From: Manis javanica
Lineage: Eukaryota > Chordata > Mammalia > Pholidota > Manidae
NCBI RefSeq assembly: GCF_040802235.1
Contig: NC_133172.1
Location: forward strand, 30,709,738 to 30,773,737
Length of the DNA stretch: 64,000 nt
Direction: 5' to 3'
Shown: piece by piece, positions 35,361 to 46,020 of the stretch
Layout of the letters: the number at the start of each line of letters is the position of its first letter
How positions within the stretch are numbered: the stretch's first letter is position 1
Notes under the pieces: model-generated
The model's input: only the letters and a program-made list of their open reading frames with translations
What the model was told of the DNA's origin: nothing
The model's database searches: none
Translations under genes and position numbers: made by a program

Positions 35361-36189
35361 AAAGCAAGGATAATAAGAGGCTTTGACTATTCTGTAGTAA
35401 GGTACAGTTTATGGGGTTCTCAGAAAAGGGTGGATACTGCAGAGATGAGAGGAAGGGAACTTACCAGAGAACTCTGCAGGAATTCTTTCCATGGTGGAGG
35501 CAAATTCTGCACAGGCTATGGGATCTGGGTGCCTGGCACTGGGCTGGTCAGGATACACTGAGATCCCTTTTGCAGATATCCCATGAAGAACCTCTCTACA
35601 GTTTCTTCTAGAGAAGCCAGAGCCTTGGTGCCCAACCCACTCAAGCCCATACTAAATACAAGCCTCCAATGCTTGAAGTGGCAACTTCTAATTACCATTT
35701 CCATTTCCTGGTATTCATAATTTTACATGGAGTTTCAAAACTATTCACTTTACCCAGGGTTCTAAGAACTACTGCATCAATAGAAAATAACTTTCTAAAT
35801 TCATTAGCATTTAGACAAAAGAAGTTCATTCACCTCCATGCAGGCAGCTTTTGGATACTTGGGGCTCTTTGTCTGATTCACAATCAGGACATATGCATTC
35901 ATGTTTATAACCATCATAGGTCACTCCCAGAATGTGGGCTGGTGGCAGGTTTATAATTCTGTTAACACAGGCTGCCAGATAGACACATCTCCCCCCACAG
36001 AGTGAGGCATAAATTTTCCTGAGTAAGTGGAGCCAAGCTGTTTGGTGTAACCATCTGCACAGGGCTTCACAGCCAGCAGGAGAGGGAGGCTGCTCCACTC
36101 CCCATTGACCCAACCCATTCCACTGACTTCACAGTGGAATTCCGATTTTCTCTCTATCTGGGACTTTGGGATCTTAATAGGTCACTCTA
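35361..36189. other. Unique sequence
   Basis: No gene or named repeat. 35690-35830 is AT-rich. Confidence 0.5.
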
Positions 36190-36351
36190 GACTCCTTTCC
36201 TCAACCCCAAGTCCTCTCCCCTACACTTCATTCTTATTGCCATCACCCTGTCCAGGCTACTAGGGTCTCTTGTCTATATTTACTGCATCACTCTCCTAAG
36301 TGGTTTCTTTGACTTTATTTTTTCTCTTATATTTCATCAAGTCACTCTCTT
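36190..36351 (+). mobile_element. L2 LINE, part 1 (interrupted by L1)
   Basis: TGTCCAGGCTACTAGGGTCT, CACTCTCCTAAGTGGTTTCT and AAGTCACTCTCTTGCTTAAA match the sense L2 block that precedes its 3' region. It resumes after the L1 at 37016. Confidence 0.7.
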
Positions 36352-37015
36352 GCTTAAAACACATTTGGCAAATCTACACACGTATTAGAATGGCTGACAT
36401 AAAAAATACATTTAAGAGCTGAAGAGGATGTGGAGCAACTGGAACTCTTATATGTTATTTGTGAGAATAGAAAATAGTATATTCTGGAAAACAGTTTGGA
36501 AGTTTCTTTAAAAGTTAAATGTACAGCTAACATATGACACAGCAATCCCACTCCTACATATTTTCCCTAGAGAAATGAAAGTTTATGTTCATACAAAGAC
36601 CTGTGAACAAGTATTTATAGCAGCTCTGTTCATAATTGCCCCCACACTAATAACAACCCAAATAACCTTCAATAGGGGCATAAACATCCATATGATGTAA
36701 TACTACTCAGCAGTAACACAAAGAATCAGCTATTGACACTGGCAACTACTTGGATGAATCTTAAAGGTATTATGCTGAATGAAAGAAACCAGTCTCAAAA
36801 GGCAGAAAGGCAAAACTGTAGTGATGGAGAGCAGATCAGTGACTACCAAGGGAGGATGTGCTTAAAAGGAGATTTTAGAGGTTATGGAACTGTTTTGTAT
36901 CCTAATTATGATGGTAAATACATGAATCTGTACATATGTTAAAATTCATAGAACTGTATAACAGAGGCATTTTACTGTATGATATTTTAAAAAATCTAAT
37001 AAAATAAGCCCTTTG
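36352..37015 (+). mobile_element. L1 3' end inserted in L2
   Basis: TTAGAATGGCTGACATAAAA, GGATGTGGAGCAACTGGAAC, CAGCAATCCCACTCCTACA, TTATAGCAGCTCTGTTCATA and ATGAATCTTAAAGGTATTAT follow L1 ORF2 C-terminus, then a 3' UTR ending near TCTAATAAAATAAG. About 660 bp, 5' truncated, older L1M-type. L2 sequence flanks it on both sides. Confidence 0.92.
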
Positions 37016-37330
37016 CAAAAATTCAAATTACTTGGAATAGTATTACAGCATCTCAGTTTTAGCTTCTGCCTTCCTCACTGACTCAGTCTTTGGTCCCTCT
37101 CCTGGTGATACTTGAGCACTAGAAATACCAAAATACTTGGGTTACTCCAAAGCTTTCCACCTTACTGATATAATAAACTCCTATTCATCCTTCAAATCTT
37201 TCTCAAACTAACCACATTTGTGTAGCTTTCTTCCTGATTTCTTCCACCAGCTTTAAGATTCTTTCTTCTATACTACTTCTGTGTCTGTATCTAGTAAATT
37301 CTTCTACTATTGAATATTATACTTCATTAT
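37016..37330 (+). mobile_element. L2 LINE, part 2
   Basis: Sense L2 continues: CTATTCATCCTTCAAATCTT and TAGCTTTCTTCCTGATTTCT lie in the L2 3' region order. Confidence 0.7.
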
Positions 37331-39134
37331 AATGGCCTGCTGCCAGTTTCTCTGGCATGGCTTTTTGTCCCTAGGGACTTCTTTGACAATGTGGGGACCA
37401 GCTTACCCTGTACTCAAGTAGAGCCCAGAATCTGGGTTTCCCAAGAGGTGCACTCAGTTTAGCTCCGTGTTGCTGGTTAGGTTTTCCAGAAGTTGATGGG
37501 ATGTGGGATGCAGAATACTAATTCTGGCATCAATCCCTGGTAAATGAAGGGGGAGTAAGCAGGACTGAGCAAAGGAAGAAGTTGAATTGCACTGGGAGCT
37601 TAAGTATTGGCCAGCTCCACCCAAGAGGCAAATGCTGCCTCCCAGACTTGCCCAGAAGAGACTTTATGTCCCCCACCTCACTCAGTCACTGGATACGGGC
37701 AGCCCTGAGTGCTGTGTGACTTCCAGCGACACAGTGCTCTGCAGCTGAGACAGACGCTGGAGAAACGACAGGTTGAGGCCATCTGTTGGCCACACTCTGC
37801 AGTAGGGCTGCAAGCCCTTCCCTCCAGGGCTATCTGGGTGGCATGTCTATATATTCTTCAGGGCCCAAATGAACATGCCTTGGGCTCCAGACAGAAAATA
37901 CCTGTGAGTGAACTGGGTGAGTGTGATATAATGTGGAGCAGTATGGGCTGTGGTGGACTAAGATACAGTCATTACTCAACTCTAGTTGACTTGTGCCAAG
38001 CAGTCATACTGTTGCCCAAATTAAAGAGATTCTGGATGCTTTGAGATTTACATACAATTTCGGTTCTTAGACCACCATGTAGTTAGCCAGGTATAACACC
38101 TCTGAATGCCTCTAGGTTACATTTGATCTAGAGCGCTGGCATTCATTTTGAGTGGTCTTGGGGGCAGGAGAAAGCTTGAGGTTTTTCTGGACTCCAGAGC
38201 CATCTCACAGAGCTGGGAGCTATTAGGGGAGAAAGGCTGGGCAGGGGCATATAGTTTCCCTTTCACGGATATCTACCACCTCCAGGCATTTCCCATTTAG
38301 TACATGTGATTGAAGTCAGAACTGAGGGTGCTTGCTTTGGAAGTGAACTGGCCTCAGAAGGAAATGAAGTACCCCATTTGGGCCCCCAAATGCTTGAATT
38401 TAAAGGCTCTGGAATTGGTAGCCTGTGCAAAATGAGACCACATCTGCTCCTGTACAACTTAATTACACCTGGGGCTGGTGGAGCCAAGATTGCATGTGTT
38501 TGAGACAGCATCTCAGATCCTGTTTACTCACCCTTGCCAACATGGCAGCCCAGGTTTTTAATTCCATGGGGTCAGGAAGCAAGAGTATGATTTTCCCGGT
38601 GAGTATGCCATGCAGATCTCTGTCTGGAGGGAGGAAACAGCACGGACCTAGGGGATTGAAGGAGAAATGCAAGGCAGGTTAAAACAAAACCTTCAGAAGC
38701 CACAGGGTACATTGAGGACTGAGTGAGTCTTGGAGCATACTGGCCAGGGGCTCATGCTGCTGAAGCTTCACCTCCCCATCCCCCAACCTCTTTCATTTCT
38801 TCTTGGAAATAATTTGCAGATTCCCTGGCTAGGACTTCCAAAGAGAGTCCTATAAAAATCTCTCTTCCTCATTCCTGTGCACAGGCAGGCAGAGTGAGTG
38901 CTGAGTAACCGGGTTATTTTCCAAAGGTCAGCTTGTGTAGTAGGTGTGTTTCTGGGAAACAATTTATATCAACTAGCACAGTGACTTATGGGGCTAGAGA
39001 TGCACAAAGAGGAAATGGGCCTTATGGACTCCTTTGGACTCCTGAGTTTGAGTACTGCTGTGGAGAAGAGAGGAATATTTTGTGAAGTATCTTTTGTCAG
39101 CAGGATGGAAGGGGCCAAAGCGCTGTGTGCTACA
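37331..39134. other. Unique sequence
   Basis: No gene recognised. 37440-37870 might be an old LTR or other repeat but nothing in it is diagnostic. Frames such as 37709-38044 (111 codons, plus) have no domain. Confidence 0.45.
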
Positions 39135-39545
39135 ACAGTTATCTATTGCTGCATAAGACAGCACTTTAAAATGTAGTGGCTTAAAACTATAGTCATTTAA
39201 TTTGCTCATGACTCTATAGTCATGTTTTATGTAGGCATCCCATATGACTGTAGTCTTCTCACAGCTTGGTTGGGGCTGGGTGGCCTCAGGTGATCTTCTC
39301 ATGTGCCTGGTAACTGGTGCGGGCTATCAGCTGAGCTAGACTTTCCCAGCAAGTGGCCCTGTACTTGTCAGCATGGTGGCTACATTCCAAAGCACTTGGA
39401 GATAAGCTCCAAGGCACAAGGTGTGCCTTCATCATTCCTGCTGCTGCGTCATGGCCAAGGCAAGTCACATGGCCAAGTTAATTTGGGAGAGACCTATAGA
39501 AGGTTGAGAATACAGAGAGATATGTCTCATTAGGGCCATTATTAG
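39135..39545 (-). mobile_element. LTR-like element, probably MaLR-type
   Basis: Plus strand: ACAGTTATCTATTGCTGCAT, GTAGTGGCTTAAAACTATAG, TTTGCTCATGACTCTATAG, then GCAAGTCACATGGCCAAGTT near 39459. It shares the order of blocks with 11331-11700, in the same orientation. Confidence 0.65.
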
Positions 39546-39584
39546 CATACACAACGTGTTTAGGAAGAAGCTGTGTCTAATTCC

Positions 39585-39815
39585 TATTTCATTCATTCAT
39601 TTATTTTCAAGAAACATCTATTGAGCATCAACCAGATGGTAGGCCCTCCTGGGCACAGGGCATTTCACAGTGAGCAGACAAGCACTCCTGTTGTCCGAGC
39701 TTTCACAATCTTTTTTACAATTTTAAAATCTGTAAGATTTTATGTCTTACAGTGAGATGTGTTAAGGACTATGGACAAAAATAAGGCAAAGGAGGATAAG
39801 GAGTCCAGGGCTCCC
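39585..39815 (-). mobile_element. L2 LINE 3' end
   Basis: TTCATTCATTCATTTATTTT, ATCTATTGAGCATCAACCAG, GGTAGGCCCTCCTGGGCACA and CAGTGAGCAGACAAGC are antisense L2. Confidence 0.88.
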
Positions 39816-40429
39816 TGGCTTTGGGACTTGCAGACAAAGACTCCAGCAAAGCATGAAGTTAGCAGAAGGGAAGTACCCTGGGATGCCAATCAATGAAAAG
39901 CCTGCCCAAAGAAGGGGTCGAGGGTCGTCCTATAGATATGACCAAAGGGAGATGTTGCAGCTTCATCCAGAGGCCAGGGTGAAGCTGAACCTGGTCCTAT
40001 GGCCACTTATATAGAATCCACAGCTTCAGACAGAGCTGGCCTGAAACCCTGACATCTATATATAGGTAGACCTGTGAGGGAGAAAATACCTACCATCATT
40101 CTTCTTCCCTGTCCCCCAAACTAGAAGCAGTAGAAGAGGAAAGAAAAGGACACATTTCAGATTTAGACCTGTATGCCTTTCTCCTCTCCAAGCGGCTTGA
40201 GGCTGATGGGGAAGTGAAGAAGAGGAACTTTAAATCAAGTTTGAGATCGAAGAAGAAAAAAGAGACAGAAGTAACCCTACACTATTGGAACTCTATTATT
40301 TGACTTAATGGAAGTGATTGAAGTGTAATGAAAGTAGACCAAGGTACCACTGGTGGTTCTCTGAAGTTAGAAGGTGAAAGGCTCAATGCTCACATACTCC
40401 AAAGAGGAATCACCTGGACGCATATATGA
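39816..40429. other. Unique sequence
   Basis: Nothing recognised; a purine-rich GAAGAAGAAAAAAGAGACAG stretch lies near 40248. Confidence 0.5.
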
Positions 40430-41160
40430 ACCAATCCCTCCAGTTGTGCACCAGATCCCTTCCCATCTTGCCTCTTCAGGCACATCACTCCAGCAACTCT
40501 CCCCTCTATGTCCCATTGCATCAAAATTTTCTTCTCTACTATCTTTCCCTAAAATACAAAATCAATACTATCATTTCTCCCCACTTAAAATGGCTATCTT
40601 GACCCCCTTTTCTTTCTCAGCAACAACTGAGTTTCTCTTCTCAGCTCTGCAGCACAACCCCTCATAGTTGTCCATGTTTGCTGTTTCCAATTCTTTTCCT
40701 CCTAAACCAAAGCCAATCTGACCTGTGCCCACACCACTCACAAAAGTTGCCATTGGCAGAATCATCAATGGCTTCCACATTGCCAAATCCAGGGGTCAGT
40801 TGTGAGTCCTCTTCCTGGTTGAACTGTCAGCAGCCGTGGTGATGCTTGTCCCTCCGCTTTGGTACACTTTCTTCCCTTGGCTCTCAGGTTCCTACCCTGC
40901 TGGTTTTCCTCCTTCACACAGTTCAGTCCTTCTCAGCTGTTTCCTGCTCCTCCTGCTCCTCTCTCCATCTCTGAAGGTTGGTGGCCCCAGAGTCTAGTTC
41001 TTGGCCTTTTTTCTTGTCTGTCTTTCCTTGGTTTTGCCCAGCCATAGGCTTCAAATAACATGCATATGTCAATGGCTTCCCAATTTATATCTCCAGCCTG
41101 GACCTTTTTCTTTCACTCAAGACAAGCATACCCAGCTGCCTACTTGACATTCCACTAGGG
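40430..41160 (+). mobile_element. Long L2 LINE, part 1 (ORF2 region)
   Basis: Sense L2 with its ORF2 C-terminal part: CATTGCCAAATCCAGGGGTC, TTCTTCCCTTGGCTCTCAGG, CTGGTTTTCCTCCTTCACAC, TTCCCAATTTATATCTCCAG, CCAGCTGCCTACTTGACATT. With part 2 it spans about 1.6 kb of L2, unusually long for this ancient family. Frames are broken; no protein is possible. An antisense LTR-like element divides it at 41161-41482. Confidence 0.88.
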
Positions 41161-41482
41161 TGCTTATGAGACAAAAGAGACCTGGTTATGCTTTGCTAAC
41201 AATGACCTCGAATCTCAGTGGCATATCACAAAAAGTTTATTTCTCATTCCTTCTACATATCCCCATTCTCTGCACTATGTCGCCATCACTCCAGCACTCA
41301 GCCTGATGGAGCAGCTCCTGTCTGGAACATGGCTGATCACAGTGCAGGAGAAAATAGAAAATGTGGCAAAAGATAAACTAATTCTTAAAACTTGTGCTCA
41401 CATTTTATTGGCCAAATCAGGTCCTATGGCCAATCCTGACATCAACATAGCAAATATTTGTGACCTATAGCACAGTTTATTA
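41161..41482 (-). mobile_element. LTR-like element inserted in L2
   Basis: Plus strand: GCTAACAATGACCTCGAATC, AGTTTATTTCTCATTCCTTC, CTGATGGAGCAGCTCCTGTC, TGGAACATGGCTGATCACAG, ATTTTATTGGCCAAATCAGG. L2 stops just before it and resumes after it, so it is a later insertion. Family not certain. Confidence 0.65.
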
Positions 41483-42350
41483 GATGCTCAATAGATAATC
41501 TTCAATCTGTCTTATCTTAAACTGAACTCTTTCTCCACAAAGCTGCTCCCCACAGTCTTCTTTATTGCAGTTGATGTCAACTCAATACATCTATTTACTC
41601 AGGCCAATTTCTTGGTGTCATTCTTGACTTCTCTGTTTCACATGCCATATTCAATCCTTCAGGCTGTATCTTCGCAAAATAACCAAAACCTGACCTCTTC
41701 ACACCAGCCACTCTATCTATCCACCAACATCTCACTCTTGGACTATTTTGATAGTCTCTTAATAACAAGCCTCCTTACTTCTATCTCTGACTCTTCTCCT
41801 CCACCTCCATCCAAAACTCAATTCTGAACAGAGCAGTTAGATTTTACACTGTAAGCTAATTTCTTGCCTCTGTTTGAGACCCTTCAAAGACTCCTAATCC
41901 CCCACAAAGTAAAACCTGGATTCTCCCACAGGTCATCACTGTCTGGTCCCCAGCACTTTTCTCACCTTTTCCCCTGCACTTCTCCAGGTCGCACACACTG
42001 GCATCCTTGGTCTTTGCTCACCTGATGGCTCTTCCCCGCTGCCTGGATCCTCTCCTCCCAGATGCCTCACGACTCCCTCCCTCACTTCTTCTCATCTCAC
42101 CTGCTCAGATGAGGCCTACCCTTGCCGTCTTTGAAGTTTCCATCTTCTCTTTCAGAATCTCCTAACCCCACAGCACTTCTTACCCTCTCATGTACTATTT
42201 AATTTTCTCATTATGTTTATTATTTGTTTTGCCCACCAAACTGTAAGCTCCAAGAAGGCTGAAATGCTTTTCTCTGATTTATTTAAATTCTTGTATGTCA
42301 AGTGCTTACTTAGTACATGGTAGTTGCTTGATATTAGTGGAATAAATGAA
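41483..42350 (+). mobile_element. Long L2 LINE, part 2 (to 3' end)
   Basis: TCTTAAACTGAACTCTTTCT, GGTGTCATTCTTGACTTCTC, TTTGAGACCCTTCAAAGACT, CTGTAAGCTCCAAGAAGGCT and the terminal GGAATAAATGAATGAATAGG follow L2 order through to its tail. Confidence 0.92.
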
Positions 42351-43630
42351 TGAATAGGAATACAGTGAGATGAGGTGTTGATAGAAAATATATCCTTACT
42401 TCCAAAAGGATCTTGGACCTTGAAAGTCATGTGAGAGAGAGAGAGAGGGACCTTGAAAGAAAGTGAGGTGAGTTCAAATTAATCCAGGATTAATTTTCAC
42501 CTTTCAGTCTCAAGGTGGGATGGGGACCCCTGTGAGTGTACAAGAAATGAGTTTTGTTTTAATAATTACATACTCATTCTTATTAATTATGACAAATGAT
42601 CCAGTTTTTCATGTATGGCAGGTATGTTGTAAAGTTTCCTTTTATAATATAAGTAAATAAATCAAATTGAGGGAAAAAATTAAGTAACTAGTAAGTACAG
42701 ATGTCAGATGGATATGGCAAAACCTGTGAAGATGTCATGTAAGTGAGTAACATCTGGGGAACTCCAGACTCTGTGGATGACTGAAAAACTGTAGGGGTAA
42801 GAGGCAGCGATGATGGACGCGGCAGCCAAACACCAGCTCTGGGCAGGGCCTGGGCCTCACGGGTGCACTGGAGCCCAGCTCTGCTTCCCAGGGCTGCCCA
42901 CCTGCTGCCGAGCCTGGTCTCCTGTGGGCTGCTGGCTCCCTGGGGAGGTAGGCCAGGGAGCAATGTTGTTGGTGGGGTGGAGCCGCAGGCACCTCTAAAC
43001 TGTTAACATCTAGTTATAATTGCCAGTTTCCTGAAGGGTGGTTTGCCTCATTAGGCTTGAAATAAACATCTTATATTTTTACTGCAATTTCCGTTCTGAC
43101 TTTGTTGCTACTGACCTCATTTCCTCCTCATGTTTCATCCTCTTTTGCTTTGCAGAATGAGGTGAGAACAATGAAGAGGGGGCCACCCACAGTCTAAGAG
43201 GGCTACTACCAAGACGCTTGACATTCATGTGGAAGCCTCAACTCGAAAGTCCATCCTAGGGAGATGCCAGGCCCAGCCCAACTAGAGACAGAGGGGAAAA
43301 GAGAGAGGAACCTAGTGAGAGAAACCACTGCAGTACACACATGTCAACACCTTACAAGGGACATTTGAAATCTTCAGTGTCCAGCAATCTTTCCCACCCA
43401 CAGCTCCTATCCTGTGCCTATAATCCTTGACTCTTGCTATCAAAGGCTCTACTCCAGTCAGTCCTGTGCCCTTTTCCATGGGGAAGACAACATGAAGAAT
43501 GGATGTGGCCCACTCAAGCCTCTTGGCCTAAGTAGGGCATCTCTAGCTTCTCCTTGTCACTCTTAAGTCCCTTCCTTTCAATTTTTCTGCCTTTAGGAAG
43601 CCACCCTGATACATTTTGAGGTGACTGGGC
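42351..43630. other. Unique sequence with homeodomain-type palindrome
   Basis: A (GA)n run lies at 42432-42448. A 10-bp perfect inverted repeat built from TAATCC/GGATTA lies at 42476-42496. 42740-43000 is GC-richer with a few CpGs but no CpG island. Nothing coding seen. Confidence 0.5.
42476..42496. promoter_or_regulatory. Palindromic K50 homeodomain-type site (candidate)
   Basis: AAATTAATCC and GGATTAATTT are exact reverse complements around a single A. TAATCC is the known core for bicoid-class K50 homeodomains (OTX, PITX, CRX, GSC). Binding is inferred from the word alone. Confidence 0.3.
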
Positions 43631-43666
43631 TCCATCCATGCATCCATGCATCCATCCATCCATCCA
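43631..43666. repeat. (ATCC)n microsatellite with ATGC interruptions
   Basis: TCCATCCATGCATCCATGCA followed by TCCATCCATCCATCCA. Confidence 0.95.
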
Positions 43667-43764
43667 ATGTATCTGGTGACAGTTACTGAGGTCTTTGCAA
43701 TGCACACATCTTGCTAAGGTGAGTTATTGTACAGGAAGTGTAGAGGAAGGGTTGGAGAAACTAT

Positions 43765-43920
43765 ATGGACTCAGTATTCACAGCCATATAGCCAACCTGT
43801 GAGGAAGGTAAGATAAAGCTAGTTTTCTCATTGTGTACATAGAAAAAAATGATGTTGAGGGAGAATGAAGATGTATCAAGTTCACAAATCCAGTCTATGC
43901 TGGAGACAGCTCAGAGCCCA
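43765..43920 (-). mobile_element. MIR SINE
   Basis: ACCTGTGAGGAAGGTAAGAT, TTTTCTCATTGTGTACATAG and AGTTCACAAATCCAGTC recall antisense MIR; moderately diverged. Confidence 0.55.
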
Positions 43921-44539
43921 GGTCTGTAGTATTCCATACCCTCAATCTGGATGGGTGAGTTTAGGTTGGGGGAAGATGTGGGGGTGGGCATTCGGCCTTC
44001 CGCTTTGGTGCATTTTCCCTGCCCTAAATTGTACTACCTTATGCTATATCTTAATAGCAGCCCAATTCAGTGAACTTTCAGATAAAATGCATTTACATAG
44101 ATGCATTTTAAGCCCCTTCTACTCCCACGGGTGGGATAAAACAACCTCAGTTCTGATATAGGGCTCTGAAATTACAGAAAACTCAGTTAGCTCTAAATCA
44201 TCCACATATGACCCAGAGAGCAGAAGGGGGGGTAGATTGTCTGAGGTCCCATACCTGCTGTGGACATTTCTTGGGTTTGCACCTACTATAGGGACTTCAG
44301 ATATATTAGGAATTTAAAGCACATGAGATAGGCCTGACCATGAGCTCTGATCCAGGGCTGGCAAGGATCCTATTTTTTCATTCTGTTCCCTTGCTATGAT
44401 GGACACAGAGTCTTCTAGTGGGCTGATGCAAAGGATTAGCCTAAGCAGAGAGAGTGGCTTAAAAGCTACCTATGGGGCAGAGAAGTGCTTAAGAGAGTTT
44501 TTCTGATTGCAGGCAAAGCAAAGATAGAAGAATAGGGTG
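43921..44539. other. Unique sequence
   Basis: Nothing recognised. A small inverted repeat AAAATGCAT/ATGCATTTT lies at about 44085-44111. Confidence 0.5.
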
Positions 44540-44790
44540 TAAACACCTTATTTAGAGTAGCTGTTCACCTTCTTATCACTCTCTGTGACATAACTCATTT
44601 CTAGTGTCTTCAGAGCATTTATCAAGCTCTGAAATATCTTGTTGTTTGTTTTCTTACATGTTATTACTGCCTTCTCACCAAAATGTAAGCCACATGAGAG
44701 CAGGGATTTGGTCTACCTTGACCATGTCTTCTAGAATGGTACCTAGCCCAGAGGAGCCCCATGCATATTCACTGAAAACATGAACAAGGA
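44540..44790 (+). mobile_element. L2 LINE 3' end
   Basis: AGAGCATTTATCAAGCTCTG, AAAATGTAAGCCACATGAGA, GCAGGGATTTGGTCTACCTT and GGTACCTAGCCCAGAGGAG follow the L2 3' end. Confidence 0.88.
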
Positions 44791-44894
44791 AGTGATTACC
44801 TGAAGGTCACCTGCAAGTAGGGCAGTTAATGGGCAAGGCTGTGGACATGGCAGGCCTCACCAGGAACCAAAGAAACTCAGAGAAGAGCATTGGG

Positions 44895-44985
44895 TGTGCC
44901 CAAGTTTATGGGCTTTGGATTTAGACCTGGTGGCAAATTGCAGCTCCTCATCTAATTACCTCATCTATGAATGGGTAAGAATACT
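44895..44985 (+). mobile_element. MIR-like fragment
   Basis: GGGCTTTGGATTTAGACCTG and TACCTCATCTATGAATGGGT in sense MIR order; short. Confidence 0.55.
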
Positions 44986-45417
44986 TCTTGAGTAACTACC
45001 CTTTGCGCCACCTTATGCTGGGTTCTGGGGTTACAATGGTGATCTAGAGAAATCTGCTGCTCCTGTGGACTTCAGGAAGATGTCCATCCCTCCATATAAA
45101 CAAATGAGCACATGCTCCATGAGAACGAAAAAGGAATAGAAGAATAACAAGGGTGACTCTTCTGGATGGTCAGAGAAGACCCGAAGGAAGAGCTGGGCCT
45201 GCCCGCGAAGGTGTGCAGAGAATTATGTCAGATAGGAGGAACAGCATGCAGCGAGGAAGGGGGCCAGGAGTTCCAGAGCTGGAGGACCTGTGCATGTGAC
45301 TCACAGTGTATGTGAAGTGTAGTGGGGCCAGAGGCAGGAGATGAGCGTGGAGAGAGAGGCACAAGCCAGACACATGTCTTAGGGTTCATGTCTTAGGGTT
45401 GTAAGAATTTCAGGGAC

Positions 45418-45547
45418 TCATTTATTTACTCACTTCATCAACAAATTATGTATTGAATGCTTTCTATAGGTCAGGAATTATTCTCAGCACTGGGGAAAGA
45501 GTGGTAGAAAAGCAGACCAATTCCCTGTCTAAAAAGCATCTATTCTA
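45418..45547 (-). mobile_element. L2 LINE 3' end, part 1 (interrupted by L1)
   Basis: TCATTTATTTACTCACTTCA, TTGAATGCTTTCTATAGGTC, CAGCACTGGGGAAAGAG and AAAGCATCTATTCTACC are antisense L2. Confidence 0.88.
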
Positions 45548-45831
45548 CCAGGGATGCAGTGTATAACATAATGACTGCAGTTATCACTGCTGTATGATAT
45601 ACAGGGGAGTTCTTAAGGGAGTAAATCCTAAGAGCTGTCATTACAGGGGGGATATTTTTATTCTTTTTATCCACTTATTTTTATTGTATCTGTACAAGCT
45701 GATGGATGTTAACTAAATTTATTGTGGTAATCATTCACAATATATATAGGCCAAACCTTTATGCTGCACACCTGAAACTCATACAGTGATGTACATCAAT
45801 TATATCTCAAAAAGACTGGGAAAAAAAGGGA
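45548..45831 (+). mobile_element. L1 3' end inserted in L2, with target-site duplication
   Basis: GTGTATAACATAATGACTGC, AGAGCTGTCATTACAG, AAGCTGATGGATGTTAACTA, TTATTGTGGTAATCATTCAC, CACACCTGAAACTCATACAG and TCAATTATATCTCAAAAAG are the terminal block of an older L1 3' UTR, ending in a short A tail near 45820. ATCTATTCTA is repeated at 45538-45547 and 45832-45841, a 10-bp target-site duplication. L2 resumes immediately after. Confidence 0.93.
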
Positions 45832-45841
45832 ATCTATTCTA

Positions 45842-46020
45842 GATGGGGAACACAGATGATAAAACAATAACCAGAGTAAGTAAACTATTAGGTATGTTTG
45901 AAGGTGATAAAAGCTAGGGAGAAAAATAAAATAAAGGAAGAGCACAGAGAATGTCATGGGAAAGGGTTTTATAGTCTTATGTAGCGCTGCCAGGGCAGGC
46001 CTGAAAGGAGGTAATTCCCA
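45842..46020 (-). mobile_element. L2 LINE, part 2
   Basis: GATGGGGAACACAGATGATA, AAGGTGATAAAAGCTAGGGA and GCAGGCCTGAAAGGAGG continue the antisense L2 begun at 45418. Confidence 0.8.

Noticed and set aside
42740-43000. CpG island or promoter
   Set aside because: GC-rich for this window but short, with few CpGs and no TATA or exon evidence.
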